Counted from the stretch's first letter, positions 1 through 6,549 are shown. The stretch is DNA of 7,406 nucleotides from Bacteroidota bacterium (GCA_023429265.1 JAEYVS010000061.1:1-7406); one strand, 5' to 3'. Made by a program: numbers and translations. Notes: a model not told the origin generated them from the letters alone.

Positions 1-519
1 ATACTGCTCGCGGTATTGCATCATCAGTTCCTGAAATTTCATTCCAAGGCCAAGCGGACTGAACATTATCTTCTTAGTCCAGAAAGAACTAAGATTGGAG
101 TAATCAGCTACCGTCAGCCCGAAGTCTTTTAATACATCCTGTGCATCCCTGCCTTTTTGACCGAGAATATCCATTGCCACTATGGCTTCCACATACTTCT
201 CGAATGGATAAGTATCCTCGGTGATCTCGTTCGGAAGATTCCCCGAAGCGGTTTTGTTAAAGTGTTTCGCATAACGTAATGAAAGTGTATACGTCCTGTC
301 ATTGCTCATCCTCGTCAGCCACTCATTATTTATCCTGTCCCATTTAGGCATATCCATTCCAAGGTCCTTCACCAGCTCTTCCACCTTTACGCCGGATGCC
401 AGCCTGGCGTTGGCTTTTGCCCAGTCTTCGAATTCCATTCCTTCAACGGATGAAAGAACATCTTTTCCGTTACTAAAGACCTTATGGATTCCACCAAAAA
501 TTGATTGTAATATTCCCAT
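1..519 (-). CDS. Hypothetical protein resembling DUF6620, N-terminal 173 residues (runs off the left edge)
   Basis: An open frame reads without a stop from the ATG at 519-517 (MGILQSIFGG) to base 1, so the C-terminus is missing. The protein has no signal peptide or membrane helix and is expected to be cytoplasmic and mostly helical. It contains two related blocks. Residues 29-88 run EFEDWAKANARLASG...ELVKDLGMDMPKWDRINNEWLTRM...YAKHF, and residues 104-169 run TYPFEKYVEAIVAMDILG...VLKDFGLTVADYSNLSSFWTKKI. The shared pattern is FE-(D/K)-(W/Y), then G, then (L/V)-KD-(L/F)-G, then a W near the block end. The first block recalls DUF6620 proteins of Bacteroidota, from memory of the family pattern; no function is known to me. 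The start has no Shine-Dalgarno site, only an A-rich leader (AAATCAAATAAAA). It lies 63 bp downstream of the DUF3592-type gene on the same strand and may be co-transcribed with it. Confidence 0.8.
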   Translation of the reverse strand, partial: MGILQSIFGGIHKVFSNGKDVLSSVEGMEFEDWAKANARLASGVKVEELVKDLGMDMPKWDRINNEWLTRMSNDRTYTLSLRYAKHFNKTASGNLPNEITEDTYPFEKYVEAIVAMDILGQKGRDAQDVLKDFGLTVADYSNLSSFWTKKIMFSPLGLGMKFQELMMQYREQY

Positions 520-541
520 TTTTATTTGATTTAAATTAGAT

Positions 542-561
542 CGCGCGGACTTACAGGCGCG
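542..561. repeat. Small GC hairpin between the two leftmost genes
   Basis: CGCGC (542-546) pairs with GCGCG (557-561) around a 10-nt loop. It sits in the 63-bp gap between the DUF3592-type gene and the leftmost gene. There is no T-run on the minus strand after it, so it is unlikely to be a strong terminator for the minus-strand genes. A T-rich stretch follows on the plus side (565-571), but no plus-strand gene ends here. It could slow polymerase or protect an mRNA end; this is inference from a short stem. Confidence 0.3.
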
Positions 562-582
562 TGGTCTTTTTCTCTGTTTGGA

Positions 583-1152
583 TTATCCAATGCGCACCCC
601 CGAATATTGATCACTGCTATTCGAATACGAAGATGACACCGGCTTATTTTTCCTGAATGCTGAGATCACTATCCAGATACCTATCGGTACCAGAGCAAGC
701 CCGACAATTACCAGTGCAATCCCTATTGCCCATTTTTCAAAAAACGAATTAAGGAATGCATCTTCCGGATCGGTTGAATTATAATACAATTCCACCTTTT
801 CTCCAATTTCATATGCCGGGGGATCGCTCGCGTGCCCCGAGTTATAGGTATGGGTGATACCATTTTGGTCTTCAAAACTCACTATGGGAGAATACACATA
901 ACCGCTATTTTCCGGGTCCGTGCTTCTTTCCATTTCCACTACAGTCCCGGTTGTAATAACGTAGTTTTCGAGATTATTGATCCTGTTCGAGAACCACAAT
1001 ACACTCCAGATAAACATACCGATTCCAACTAAAAGAAAAAACCCTCCCAGTAACCCTCTGCCCACCCGTGCGGCTCCGTCAGCCACTCTGCCGGCGCTAT
1101 CCGCTGCTCTGCTTACGGTGTCAAATGTTTTGTCTACTTTGTTCCAGTCCAT
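583..1152 (-). CDS. DUF3592-type membrane protein with two helices
   Basis: 189 residues, function unknown. The first 30 residues are a hydrophilic, probably helical segment rich in Ala, Arg and Asp (DTVSRAADSAGRVADGAARVGRG). Helix 1 is about residues 34-54 (LLGGFFLLVGIGMFIWSVLWF) and helix 2 about 142-165 (AIGIALVIVGLALVPIGIWIVISA). Between them lies a beta-rich domain: GTVVEMERS at 69-77, YSPIVSFEDQNGITHTY at 87-103, then PPAYEIGEKVELYYNSTDPEDAF at 111-133. This order (GxVV, a Y-x-P-x-V-x-F strand, a tip with G, then Y-x-x-G-x-x-V-x-x-x-Y-N-x-x-D-P-x-x-A, framed by two helices) is the DUF3592 layout. The C-terminal tail is Ser-rich. The start is preceded by AACAAATAAAAACA with no Shine-Dalgarno site. 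The gene follows the intrinsic terminator of the secreted-protein gene, so its expression may depend on readthrough or on a promoter inside that gene. Confidence 0.87.
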   Translation of the reverse strand: MDWNKVDKTFDTVSRAADSAGRVADGAARVGRGLLGGFFLLVGIGMFIWSVLWFSNRINNLENYVITTGTVVEMERSTDPENSGYVYSPIVSFEDQNGITHTYNSGHASDPPAYEIGEKVELYYNSTDPEDAFLNSFFEKWAIGIALVIVGLALVPIGIWIVISAFRKNKPVSSSYSNSSDQYSGVRIG

Positions 1153-1175
1153 TGTTTTTATTTGTTAAGGTTTCT

Positions 1176-1208
1176 AAAAACCCGGACGGTGGGAGATGAC
1201 CGCCCGGG
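1176..1208 (-). terminator. Intrinsic terminator after the T9SS protein gene
   Basis: Read on the minus strand, CCCGGGCGG (1208-1200) and CCGTCCGGG (1189-1181) form a nine-pair stem with one G-U wobble around a 10-nt loop. TTTTT (1180-1176) follows immediately. It begins about 11 nt after the TAA of the secreted-protein gene and ends about 23 nt before the next ATG. This is the clearest terminator in the window. Confidence 0.85.
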
Positions 1209-1219
1209 AAGGGAATGAA

Positions 1220-3367
1220 TTATTTAACCAACATCATTTTTTTAATTTCTGTAAATCCTTCAGTCTCAAGTTTGTAAAAATATACCCCTGACGCGAAGTC
1301 AGACCCGTTAAAATCTGTCTGGTATGTACCTGCGGTTAATTGCTTGTTAACAAGTACTGCCATTTCCTTTCCGAGAATATCATATACCTTTAGCTTAACT
1401 ATTCCTGACTCAGGAATGCTGAATTTAATGTTCGTCACAGGATTGAATGGATTCGGGTAATTCTGCTCAAGTGAAAATCCATTTGGTATCTCGGAAGAAA
1501 TGTTTTGAATACCTACACTTGAGTTGTTGATCTGCACTCCCCACGCATTGAGTTTACCGCCAAAGTTTAAAGTGTTATCTCTTATTTTTAATCGCCATAT
1601 ACCCGCGCCGCTCTCACCGTTGAATCCGGTTAACCCGTTCATTGGTCTTATGCGTGGTCCAAGGTCAATATATCTGTTGTTAATCAAGGAACTGTCTGCC
1701 TGGTCATCAAAGATGGTTGTTATGTTTGCGTACTTTGAAGCTATACCGGTATAGCTATCCATAATTTCTATGGAATCTCCCGCCGGCGATACAAGCACTA
1801 TCTCAAGATCCTGGGTTCTGCTGTGATTTAGACTGATGAATAAGTTTATATCGGTAATAGTGCTTCCATTGGTTACCAGTATGGAATCATCTATCATCGA
1901 CCCTGACATTGGAATGGTCCGGTCTGACACTTTCGTGAAAAATCCCTCCGAAAAATTAATATTGTCAGCTCTTAATAATGGTGAAATAGGTGTTGTATTA
2001 TTGTTATGAGGATTAGAGAATCCGGCATTTTCTCTTAAGAAAAATAGCATAAAGGTATTTGTACTCGCGTAAACACTGCCGTCAAAATTCAAACAGAAGT
2101 TATCTCCGCCTGTTGGCTGGTTCGAGGCATCTATGGATCTGAACATGTAATTTCGTATATCAATATTGCTTTTTTCAAACTTTGATAATCTGAATTCGTC
2201 CATATATCCAATGAACTGCCCTACACTCTGTCTTCCTCCTATGAAACACGAATCTGTATTGGAATTTGGAAGCATCCCGATATTTAAACTGTCTGTTGTA
2301 ATGCCATTTACTAATATTTTAGCAATACCTGTTCCGGATAGAACGAAAGCAACGTGTGTCCATTTTGCCAGCTGGAGTGTATATGCTCCTTCATGGTTAA
2401 AATTATTAATGGTAAATGATATTTTCTGATTTCCGCTGACGAGCAGCCTGTAACCGGAGTTTGGGTTTAAGCCCGGTGCTTTATGAACCAGAAACTGTGC
2501 TGACCCAGAATTAAAGCTGGTCATGTATATCCAAGATTCTATTGTCATTGCTCCTGTCACATCTACTGCAGGATTGTTTGGAATCGTAGCATATGAGTCA
2601 TCGGTTGTCAGGTCGAGAGCTTCATTCGGAGTAAGATACTGAGATGGGGAATTTGTTAGATCTACCCCGGTAACTCCTCTATTTATTCCAATAGTGTGAA
2701 CTGATATATCTGTAACATTAAATACAGTTCCGGTCGAATTCAATCTCTGAAAAGGAACATTAAATACCAGGTTTTCAGTACTAGGCGTATTTACCGTTGA
2801 AATAAGGGTCGTTCTCATCAAACTTGATATTTCACTTGGGTCACGTGCCTCTTCCCAGATCCTGATATTATCCAGCATCCCGTGAAAACCCTGTCCGGAC
2901 GGATGTTTGCCGATAAATAAAGAATCTGTAGTGAGCTCCGCGTGATTGAAAGCGGGGGCACCAATTGTATCGGCTACACCATTAATAAATATCTCGAAAC
3001 GGTTTCTGAATACTGCGGCGACGTGTGTCCACTTGTTTAATGGTATGCTCGACTTACTCGTCATCCTATTTATTCCGGGTGAGGTTCCGACAACCAGTTT
3101 GTTATTGCTATTGATACCTGTGTAGTAGGAACCTCCTGCAGGACCCTGCTGTTTGAAAACGTGGTAACGTGTAGAGCCGCCTGTACTCATTGGATACACC
3201 CAGTACTCGATCGTAAAATGACCCGGTACACCAATTGCAGTTGTATTGGGATATGCCGCATAGCTGTTGGTACCCCCTTCAAATTTTGCTGCGTGGTTCC
3301 AGAACATCTGAGCGTCTGCGCTCCCCACCAGAACCATCAATACGAATAAAGTTAATAGATTTTTCAT
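1220..3367 (-). CDS. Secreted LamG/P-domain protein with T9SS type A sorting domain
   Basis: 715 residues, complete. A signal peptide spans about 1-19 (K at 3, hydrophobic LLTLFVLMVLVG, then SADA before Q20). Two LamG-like (concanavalin A-like jelly-roll) domains follow at about 27-185 and 247-405. Each has a FTIEYWVYP or MTIESWIYM strand, a KWTHVA strand, an INGV or VNGI turn, an FIGK or FIGG strand, and a closing GMLDNIRIW or GYMDEFRLS. After a linker (about 420-480) comes a proprotein convertase P-domain at about 480-614 (ITDINLFISLNHSRTQDLEIVLVSPAG, then IFDDQA, GESGAGIWRLKIRDN and LNAWGVQI). Residues 629-715 are the T9SS sorting domain (LEQNYPNPFNPVTNIKFSIP, VYDILG, SGVYFYKL, KKMMLVK). 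Known biology predicts export by Sec, passage through T9SS, and cell-surface anchoring or release. LamG domains usually bind glycans or proteins; no catalytic domain is visible, so adhesion or binding is inferred. The ATG is preceded by AAGGGAG at 9-nt spacing. Confidence 0.95.
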   Translation of the reverse strand: MKNLLTLFVLMVLVGSADAQMFWNHAAKFEGGTNSYAAYPNTTAIGVPGHFTIEYWVYPMSTGGSTRYHVFKQQGPAGGSYYTGINSNNKLVVGTSPGINRMTSKSSIPLNKWTHVAAVFRNRFEIFINGVADTIGAPAFNHAELTTDSLFIGKHPSGQGFHGMLDNIRIWEEARDPSEISSLMRTTLISTVNTPSTENLVFNVPFQRLNSTGTVFNVTDISVHTIGINRGVTGVDLTNSPSQYLTPNEALDLTTDDSYATIPNNPAVDVTGAMTIESWIYMTSFNSGSAQFLVHKAPGLNPNSGYRLLVSGNQKISFTINNFNHEGAYTLQLAKWTHVAFVLSGTGIAKILVNGITTDSLNIGMLPNSNTDSCFIGGRQSVGQFIGYMDEFRLSKFEKSNIDIRNYMFRSIDASNQPTGGDNFCLNFDGSVYASTNTFMLFFLRENAGFSNPHNNNTTPISPLLRADNINFSEGFFTKVSDRTIPMSGSMIDDSILVTNGSTITDINLFISLNHSRTQDLEIVLVSPAGDSIEIMDSYTGIASKYANITTIFDDQADSSLINNRYIDLGPRIRPMNGLTGFNGESGAGIWRLKIRDNTLNFGGKLNAWGVQINNSSVGIQNISSEIPNGFSLEQNYPNPFNPVTNIKFSIPESGIVKLKVYDILGKEMAVLVNKQLTAGTYQTDFNGSDFASGVYFYKLETEGFTEIKKMMLVK

Positions 3368-3376
3368 TTTGTTTAT

Positions 3377-3383
3377 CTCCCTT
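3377..3383 (-). promoter_or_regulatory. Shine-Dalgarno-like site for the T9SS protein gene
   Basis: Minus-strand AAGGGAG ends 9 nt before the ATG at 3367. It supports that start and sits within the 30-bp gap after the 116-aa gene. Most other genes in the window lack such a site. Confidence 0.6.
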
Positions 3384-3397
3384 TATGAGTTTTACTT

Positions 3398-3748
3398 TTA
3401 TACTATAACAAACTTTTCTGCGTCTGTTGGATTATATTTAATGTTTATGATATCGCCCGGCTTTGGTATCAGGCTCCCGGATACCGGAGCATACCCCGTC
3501 ACCCTGAATTTTTTCGTATGACCCGGTCGCACCTCCAGAGAAAACCTGCAATACTGCCTCCCCGCATAACCAACCGCTTCCTCAATATTTAATACTTTAG
3601 CCTCCGCGTTAATGCCGTCCACATATATCTCCATCAGTCTGTTAGTTTCATTTTTATCGCTTTTTACATTCCTTTTGAGGTATTCCGGAAGTACTACCTG
3701 TTCAGTTAGATTGTTTTCCCGCCCCATAATTTGATGATTAATATTCAT
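3398..3748 (-). CDS. Small beta-rich hypothetical protein, first gene of the minus-strand cluster
   Basis: 116 residues with no signal peptide or membrane helix. The first 36 residues are polar and probably flexible. From about residue 42 it looks beta-rich: IYVDGINAEAKVLNIEEAVGYAGRQYCRFSLEVRPGHTKKFRVTGYAPVSGSLIPKPGDIINIKYNPTDAEKFVIV (described here by its strands: AEAKVLNI, YCRFSLEV, KKFRVTGY, DIINIKYN). The ending G-D-x-I-N-I-K-Y-N-P-T-D resembles the end of the domain in the 189-aa DUF3592-type protein of the same cluster. Similar folds occur in actinobacterial proteins of the form G-x-x-A-x-A-x-V-L-x-(I/T); the function is unknown. The ATG at 3748 has an A/T-rich leader and no Shine-Dalgarno site. 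The ATG seven codons later (3727) is an alternative start. The next gene begins 30 bp after its TAA, so the two form a transcription unit. Confidence 0.8.
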   Translation of the reverse strand: MNINHQIMGRENNLTEQVVLPEYLKRNVKSDKNETNRLMEIYVDGINAEAKVLNIEEAVGYAGRQYCRFSLEVRPGHTKKFRVTGYAPVSGSLIPKPGDIINIKYNPTDAEKFVIV

Positions 3749-3773
3749 AAATGATTTTAAGGTTAATTTTCAT

Positions 3774-3805
3774 TAAACTTACCTGTATTTAATAAATCAT
3801 TCAAA
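3774..3805 (-). promoter_or_regulatory. Candidate Bacteroidota-type promoter for the minus-strand cluster
   Basis: On the minus strand, TTTG (3805-3802) and TAAGTTTA (3781-3774) are 20 nt apart. This matches the Bacteroidota consensus TTTG / TAnnTTTG except for the last base. The start of transcription would fall near 3767, giving a leader of about 20 nt before the ATG at 3748. A sigma70-like reading (TTGAAA about 16 nt before TATTAA) overlaps the same stretch and cannot be excluded. Confidence 0.45.
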
Positions 3806-3847
3806 AAGTTTTTCAAGACGCTTTCATAATCCAGTATTTTATGGTTT

Positions 3848-3879
3848 TTTGGGAAAGGTGCATTTTTGCTTTATTTTAG
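3848..3879 (+). promoter_or_regulatory. Candidate Bacteroidota-type promoter for the SPYFN protein gene
   Basis: TTTG (3848-3851) and TATTTTAG (3872-3879) are 20 nt apart, one base off TAnnTTTG. Transcription would begin near 3886, about 23 nt before the ATG at 3909. The site overlaps the TTG at 3849 that would otherwise extend the reading frame, so it argues for the ATG start. Confidence 0.42.
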
Positions 3880-3908
3880 GTATTTTCGAGGGTTGTAATT
3901 TCATAAAA

Positions 3909-5396
3909 ATGTCCGGCGAATCTATGATAAGCAGTAAGGCTATTGACACAATAAATACTCTTTCAGGGGATGAACTGAAGGAGTTTGGGCAGTTTATCCG
4001 GTCGCCGTATTTTAATACGAATAAGAACCTGGTTAAGCTTTTTGATGTGGTGAAGTCAGGGCTCGCCAAGGGGGATAATAATATCACAGAGGAGAAAGTT
4101 TATGGCAGGGTATTCCCGGGGAAGGCGTATAATTATGGGATATTTAAGAATTTACTGAGTGAGCTGTATGTGCAGGTGTGCGAATACCTGGCAGTAAAGC
4201 GGCTGCAGCAAAAGACAGGGGATAAGAATTCATACCTGATAAAAGAGCTGGTGGATAGGAAGCTGGTGAAGCAGGCTGATAAATGGATCAATACTACAAA
4301 AGATTTATTTAAGGGGAAGAGCCTGGCGATAGAGGATCTGCATACTGATTTTTTGATGGAGGAGTATTCGGCATTCTCAAATTACGCGCGGGACCAGAGA
4401 TGGCTGCAGAATCTTTCCAAGAAGGAGGACCCTCTGATGATGTCGAAAAAATTCGCGGTATATTTTTTAGCGAGGTTCATCAGCCAGTATCTATTCATAA
4501 CGCATTCGATGTTCCAGCTTAAAAAGGAATTTAACCTGAAGCCGATGCTGGACATTATTAATGATACATATGGTTTTTTGAAAGAGAACCTGGATGAAGA
4601 GGTTCCGGTCGTAGAATTACTTTATCACATCGTCAAAATGCATTCGGAGCCATCCAACACGGAGTGGTATTATAAGCTGAAGGAGATATGGTTAAAACAC
4701 AGAGAAGATGTATCTGTCCAGGTTGCCAGGAATGGATTTATTTATCTTTCGAATTACTGCGAGGAAAGGGTTGAAAAAGGAGATGACGGTTTTATCCATG
4801 AACAGTTTAATTTGGAGCAAGAATATTTTAAAGATGATCTTCCATTAAGATATCAGGGCGGAGTAAATCCCGATACTTATGAAAAAGTGATTATTAACGG
4901 TCTGACAATCGGTGAATTTGAATACGTAGAAGAGTTCATTGAAAAATATAATAAAGGTCTTCCTGAGACAGCCTGGAATGCAACTCATCATTATACACTA
5001 GCCTATTTTGAATTTTACAGAAAGAATTATGATGAGACAATCGAGTTATTATCAAAAATAGACGGAGGATTCTTGCTTACGGAATTTTCATCGAAGGACC
5101 TTCTATTGATGACATATTATGAGCTGGGGGAGTGGGAGAGGTTTTACTCACTTACGATATCTTATAAATCATTTACTTCCAAGCATTCAAAGCTGCACCC
5201 GGAGCTGAAAGAATCACGGCTTGGATTCATCAGGAACATTCATTCACTTGCCAAGATCAAGGAGAATATTGGATTAAAGAAAGCCGGGCTTGATGCAAAG
5301 CTGAACAACCTTTTGATGGATTTTAAGAAGGAGCCATCGGTATCGAGAGTGTGGCTGTCACGGAAAGCAGAGGAGCTGAAGAAAGAGCTGGGTTAG
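3909..5396 (+). CDS. Helical hypothetical protein with N-terminal SPYFN motif
   Basis: 495 residues from the ATG at 3909 (MSGESMISSKAID). The frame stays open upstream to a TTG at 3849, but that codon lies in the candidate promoter and the 20 added residues look unlike a conserved N-terminus. The ATG at 3924 is another possible start. There is no signal peptide or membrane helix. The N-terminal ~90 residues carry LSGDELKEFGQFIRSPYFNTNKNLVKLFDVV, then a KVYGRVFPGKAYNYG stretch and LLSELYVQVCEYLAVKRL. This arrangement recurs in unnamed proteins of Bacteroidota and Ignavibacteria, as I recall them. The rest appears to be amphipathic helices in pairs (for example EFEYVEEFIEKYNKGL, YTLAYFEFYRKNYDETIELLSKI and LLLMTYYELGEWERFYSLTISY), suggesting a TPR-like helical scaffold. 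No catalytic motif was seen and the function is unknown. It is divergent from the minus-strand cluster and monocistronic as far as visible. Confidence 0.85.
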   Translation: MSGESMISSKAIDTINTLSGDELKEFGQFIRSPYFNTNKNLVKLFDVVKSGLAKGDNNITEEKVYGRVFPGKAYNYGIFKNLLSELYVQVCEYLAVKRLQQKTGDKNSYLIKELVDRKLVKQADKWINTTKDLFKGKSLAIEDLHTDFLMEEYSAFSNYARDQRWLQNLSKKEDPLMMSKKFAVYFLARFISQYLFITHSMFQLKKEFNLKPMLDIINDTYGFLKENLDEEVPVVELLYHIVKMHSEPSNTEWYYKLKEIWLKHREDVSVQVARNGFIYLSNYCEERVEKGDDGFIHEQFNLEQEYFKDDLPLRYQGGVNPDTYEKVIINGLTIGEFEYVEEFIEKYNKGLPETAWNATHHYTLAYFEFYRKNYDETIELLSKIDGGFLLTEFSSKDLLLMTYYELGEWERFYSLTISYKSFTSKHSKLHPELKESRLGFIRNIHSLAKIKENIGLKKAGLDAKLNNLLMDFKKEPSVSRVWLSRKAEELKKELG

Positions 5397-5399
5397 GTG

Positions 5400-5427
5400 A
5401 ATAATCAATTGTCAATAATCAATAATC
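5400..5427. repeat. Heptanucleotide tandem repeat, four units
   Basis: Four contiguous 7-bp units: AATAATC, AATTGTC, AATAATC, AATAATC. They begin almost at the stop codon of the SPYFN gene. The same family occurs at 5480-5500 and 7204-7252. Confidence 0.85.
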
Positions 5428-5441
5428 ATTGTGGTTTTGAT

Positions 5442-5474
5442 CCGTTAAAGTCCCGATAGAGACTCTGACTGGGG
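5442..5474. repeat. CTCTGAC hairpin repeat, degenerate copy
   Basis: GTTAAAGTC (5444-5452) faces GACTCTGAC (5461-5469) around an 8-nt loop, with one mismatch and one wobble. GGGG follows one base later. It aligns with the perfect copy at 7361-7388, which has the same loop length and the same GGGG tail. Confidence 0.7.
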
Positions 5475-5479
5475 AGGAT

Positions 5480-5500
5480 AATGTTCAGTGTTCAATGTTC
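5480..5500. repeat. Heptanucleotide tandem repeat, three units
   Basis: AATGTTC, AGTGTTC, AATGTTC lie contiguously. They are the same unit type as the right-hand array at 7225-7252. Confidence 0.75.
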
Positions 5501-5521
5501 AAATTCCACTTATGAAGGATT

Positions 5522-5563
5522 CGTTGTTGGTGATCACTGCATCCTGCGGTAACACCAACAACG
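5522..5563. repeat. Palindromic element with perfect 11-bp arms
   Basis: CGTTGTTGGTG (5522-5532) is the exact reverse complement of CACCAACAACG (5553-5563), with a 20-nt centre. No T-run follows on either strand, so it is not a typical terminator. No second copy is present in the window, but the shape suits a dispersed intergenic palindrome. Confidence 0.75.
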
Positions 5564-5578
5564 GCGTGCAATATTCTC

Positions 5579-5600
5579 TTCCCAAGCTGGGGCTTGGGAA
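5579..5600. repeat. TTCCCAAGC hairpin repeat, copy 1
   Basis: TTCCCAAGC (5579-5587) and GCTTGGGAA (5592-5600) form a perfect nine-pair stem with loop TGGG; C5578-G5601 adds a tenth pair. GGAGATG follows. Copies 2 and 3 are at 6596-6616 and 7287-7308. Confidence 0.9.
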
Positions 5601-5667
5601 GGAGATGTAAGAAAAGAAACTATTTTAAAATTTTGAGATATAGATAGATCAATTATTTTCAAAATAA

Positions 5668-6549
5668 ATGGCACATACTCATAATCATAGTGAAGGTATT
5701 AAGTACGGGAAAGCGTTTGCTTTAGGAATTGCTCTGAACCTGGTATTCATTGCGGTGGAGGTTATTTATGGGCTAGTCGCGAATTCTTCTGCACTTCTTG
5801 CGGATGCGGGGCATAACGCGAGCGACGTGCTGGGGCTTTTCTTTGCGTGGGGAGCGGCGTGGATAGCTTTGAAGAAACCGGGCGGAAATTATACATACGG
5901 ATTGCGGAGGACAACGATACTGGTTTCGATACTTAACGCGCTGCTTTTGATTGGAGCGTCGGTGTTTATTGTGATGGATGCCATAGAGAAGATCGAGAAT
6001 CCTGCAGAGATAGCGGGCGGTACTGTAATGGTAGTAGCAGGAATTGGCGTTATTATAAACGGGTTCACAGCATTTCTTTTTATTAAGGGGAAGAATGAGG
6101 ACCTGAACATCAAAGGAGCGTATCTGCATATGGCAGCTGACGCGGGTGTTTCGCTTGGTGTGGTGATAGCGGGTTTATTGATAATGATCTTTAATATTCT
6201 GTGGATAGACCCGGTGATGAGCTTTATCATTGTTGCTGTGATACTATACGGAACGTGGGGACTTCTGGTGGATTCTATAAATCTTGCTTTAGACGCTGTA
6301 CCAAAGGACATCGATATTAATGAGGTGCGGGCATTCCTGGAAGGCATTAAAGGGGTGGATGATGTTCACGACCTCCATATATGGGCGATGAGTACAACTC
6401 AGACAGCGCTGACTGCACATTTGGTGGTGCCGGAGGGCTGTGATGATAAGTTCATAATGGATATCAGGGAGAAGCTGGAGAGTAAGTTCGGTATCAGTCA
6501 CGTGACATTGCAGATGGAGAGGGGTGTGAATGATTGTGATTGTCATTAG
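5668..6549 (+). CDS. czcD: Cation diffusion facilitator, CzcD-type heavy-metal efflux transporter
   Basis: 293 residues, the usual length for a bacterial CDF protein. It exports Zn2+ (possibly also Co2+ or Cd2+) from the cytoplasm in exchange for protons and works as an inner-membrane dimer. Six helices are visible at about 15-36, 42-66, 82-104, 117-139, 151-175 and 180-200. The metal site is complete: H49 and D53 in helix 2 (LADAGHNASD) and H154 and D158 in helix 5 (HMAADAG), the HD/HD set typical of zinc carriers. The C-terminal cytoplasmic domain has DVHDLHIWAMS (H234, H237, W239), H251 and ISHVTLQME (H278, E284), the usual CDF metal-sensing fold. Both ends are metal-rich: MAHTHNHSEG and CDCH. 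The ATG at 5668 follows TTTTCAAAATAA, with no Shine-Dalgarno site. There is no adjacent metal-responsive regulator. The symbol is assigned at family level; the exact metal is not proven. Confidence 0.95.
   Translation: MAHTHNHSEGIKYGKAFALGIALNLVFIAVEVIYGLVANSSALLADAGHNASDVLGLFFAWGAAWIALKKPGGNYTYGLRRTTILVSILNALLLIGASVFIVMDAIEKIENPAEIAGGTVMVVAGIGVIINGFTAFLFIKGKNEDLNIKGAYLHMAADAGVSLGVVIAGLLIMIFNILWIDPVMSFIIVAVILYGTWGLLVDSINLALDAVPKDIDINEVRAFLEGIKGVDDVHDLHIWAMSTTQTALTAHLVVPEGCDDKFIMDIREKLESKFGISHVTLQMERGVNDCDCH

Larger units (their letters stand above)
5397..5667. other. Gene-free repeat island between the SPYFN gene and the cation transporter
   Basis: I see no coding region here. It holds, in order, heptad repeats (5400-5427), a degenerate CTCTGAC hairpin (5442-5474), more heptads (5480-5500), an 11-bp-arm palindrome (5522-5563), and a TTCCCAAGC hairpin (5579-5600). 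The last ~60 bp before the transporter start are AT-rich and presumably contain its promoter; no clear match was found. Confidence 0.75.

Noticed and set aside
3849..3908. TTG start that would lengthen the SPYFN protein by 20 residues
   Set aside because: It lies inside a plausible promoter, has no Shine-Dalgarno site, and encodes an atypical CFILGIFEGC stretch; the ATG at 3909 is better.
5400..5500. CRISPR array
   Set aside because: Units are 7 bp and contiguous, with no unique spacers of constant length and no cas genes.
5632..5661. Promoter of the transporter gene (TTTG ... TATTTTCA)
   Set aside because: Only 18-nt spacing, two mismatches in the fixed bases, and the transcript would start almost at the ATG.
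5773..6347. Minus-strand frames opposite the cation transporter
   Set aside because: They lie wholly within a gene whose CDF motifs are complete; these are antisense shadows.
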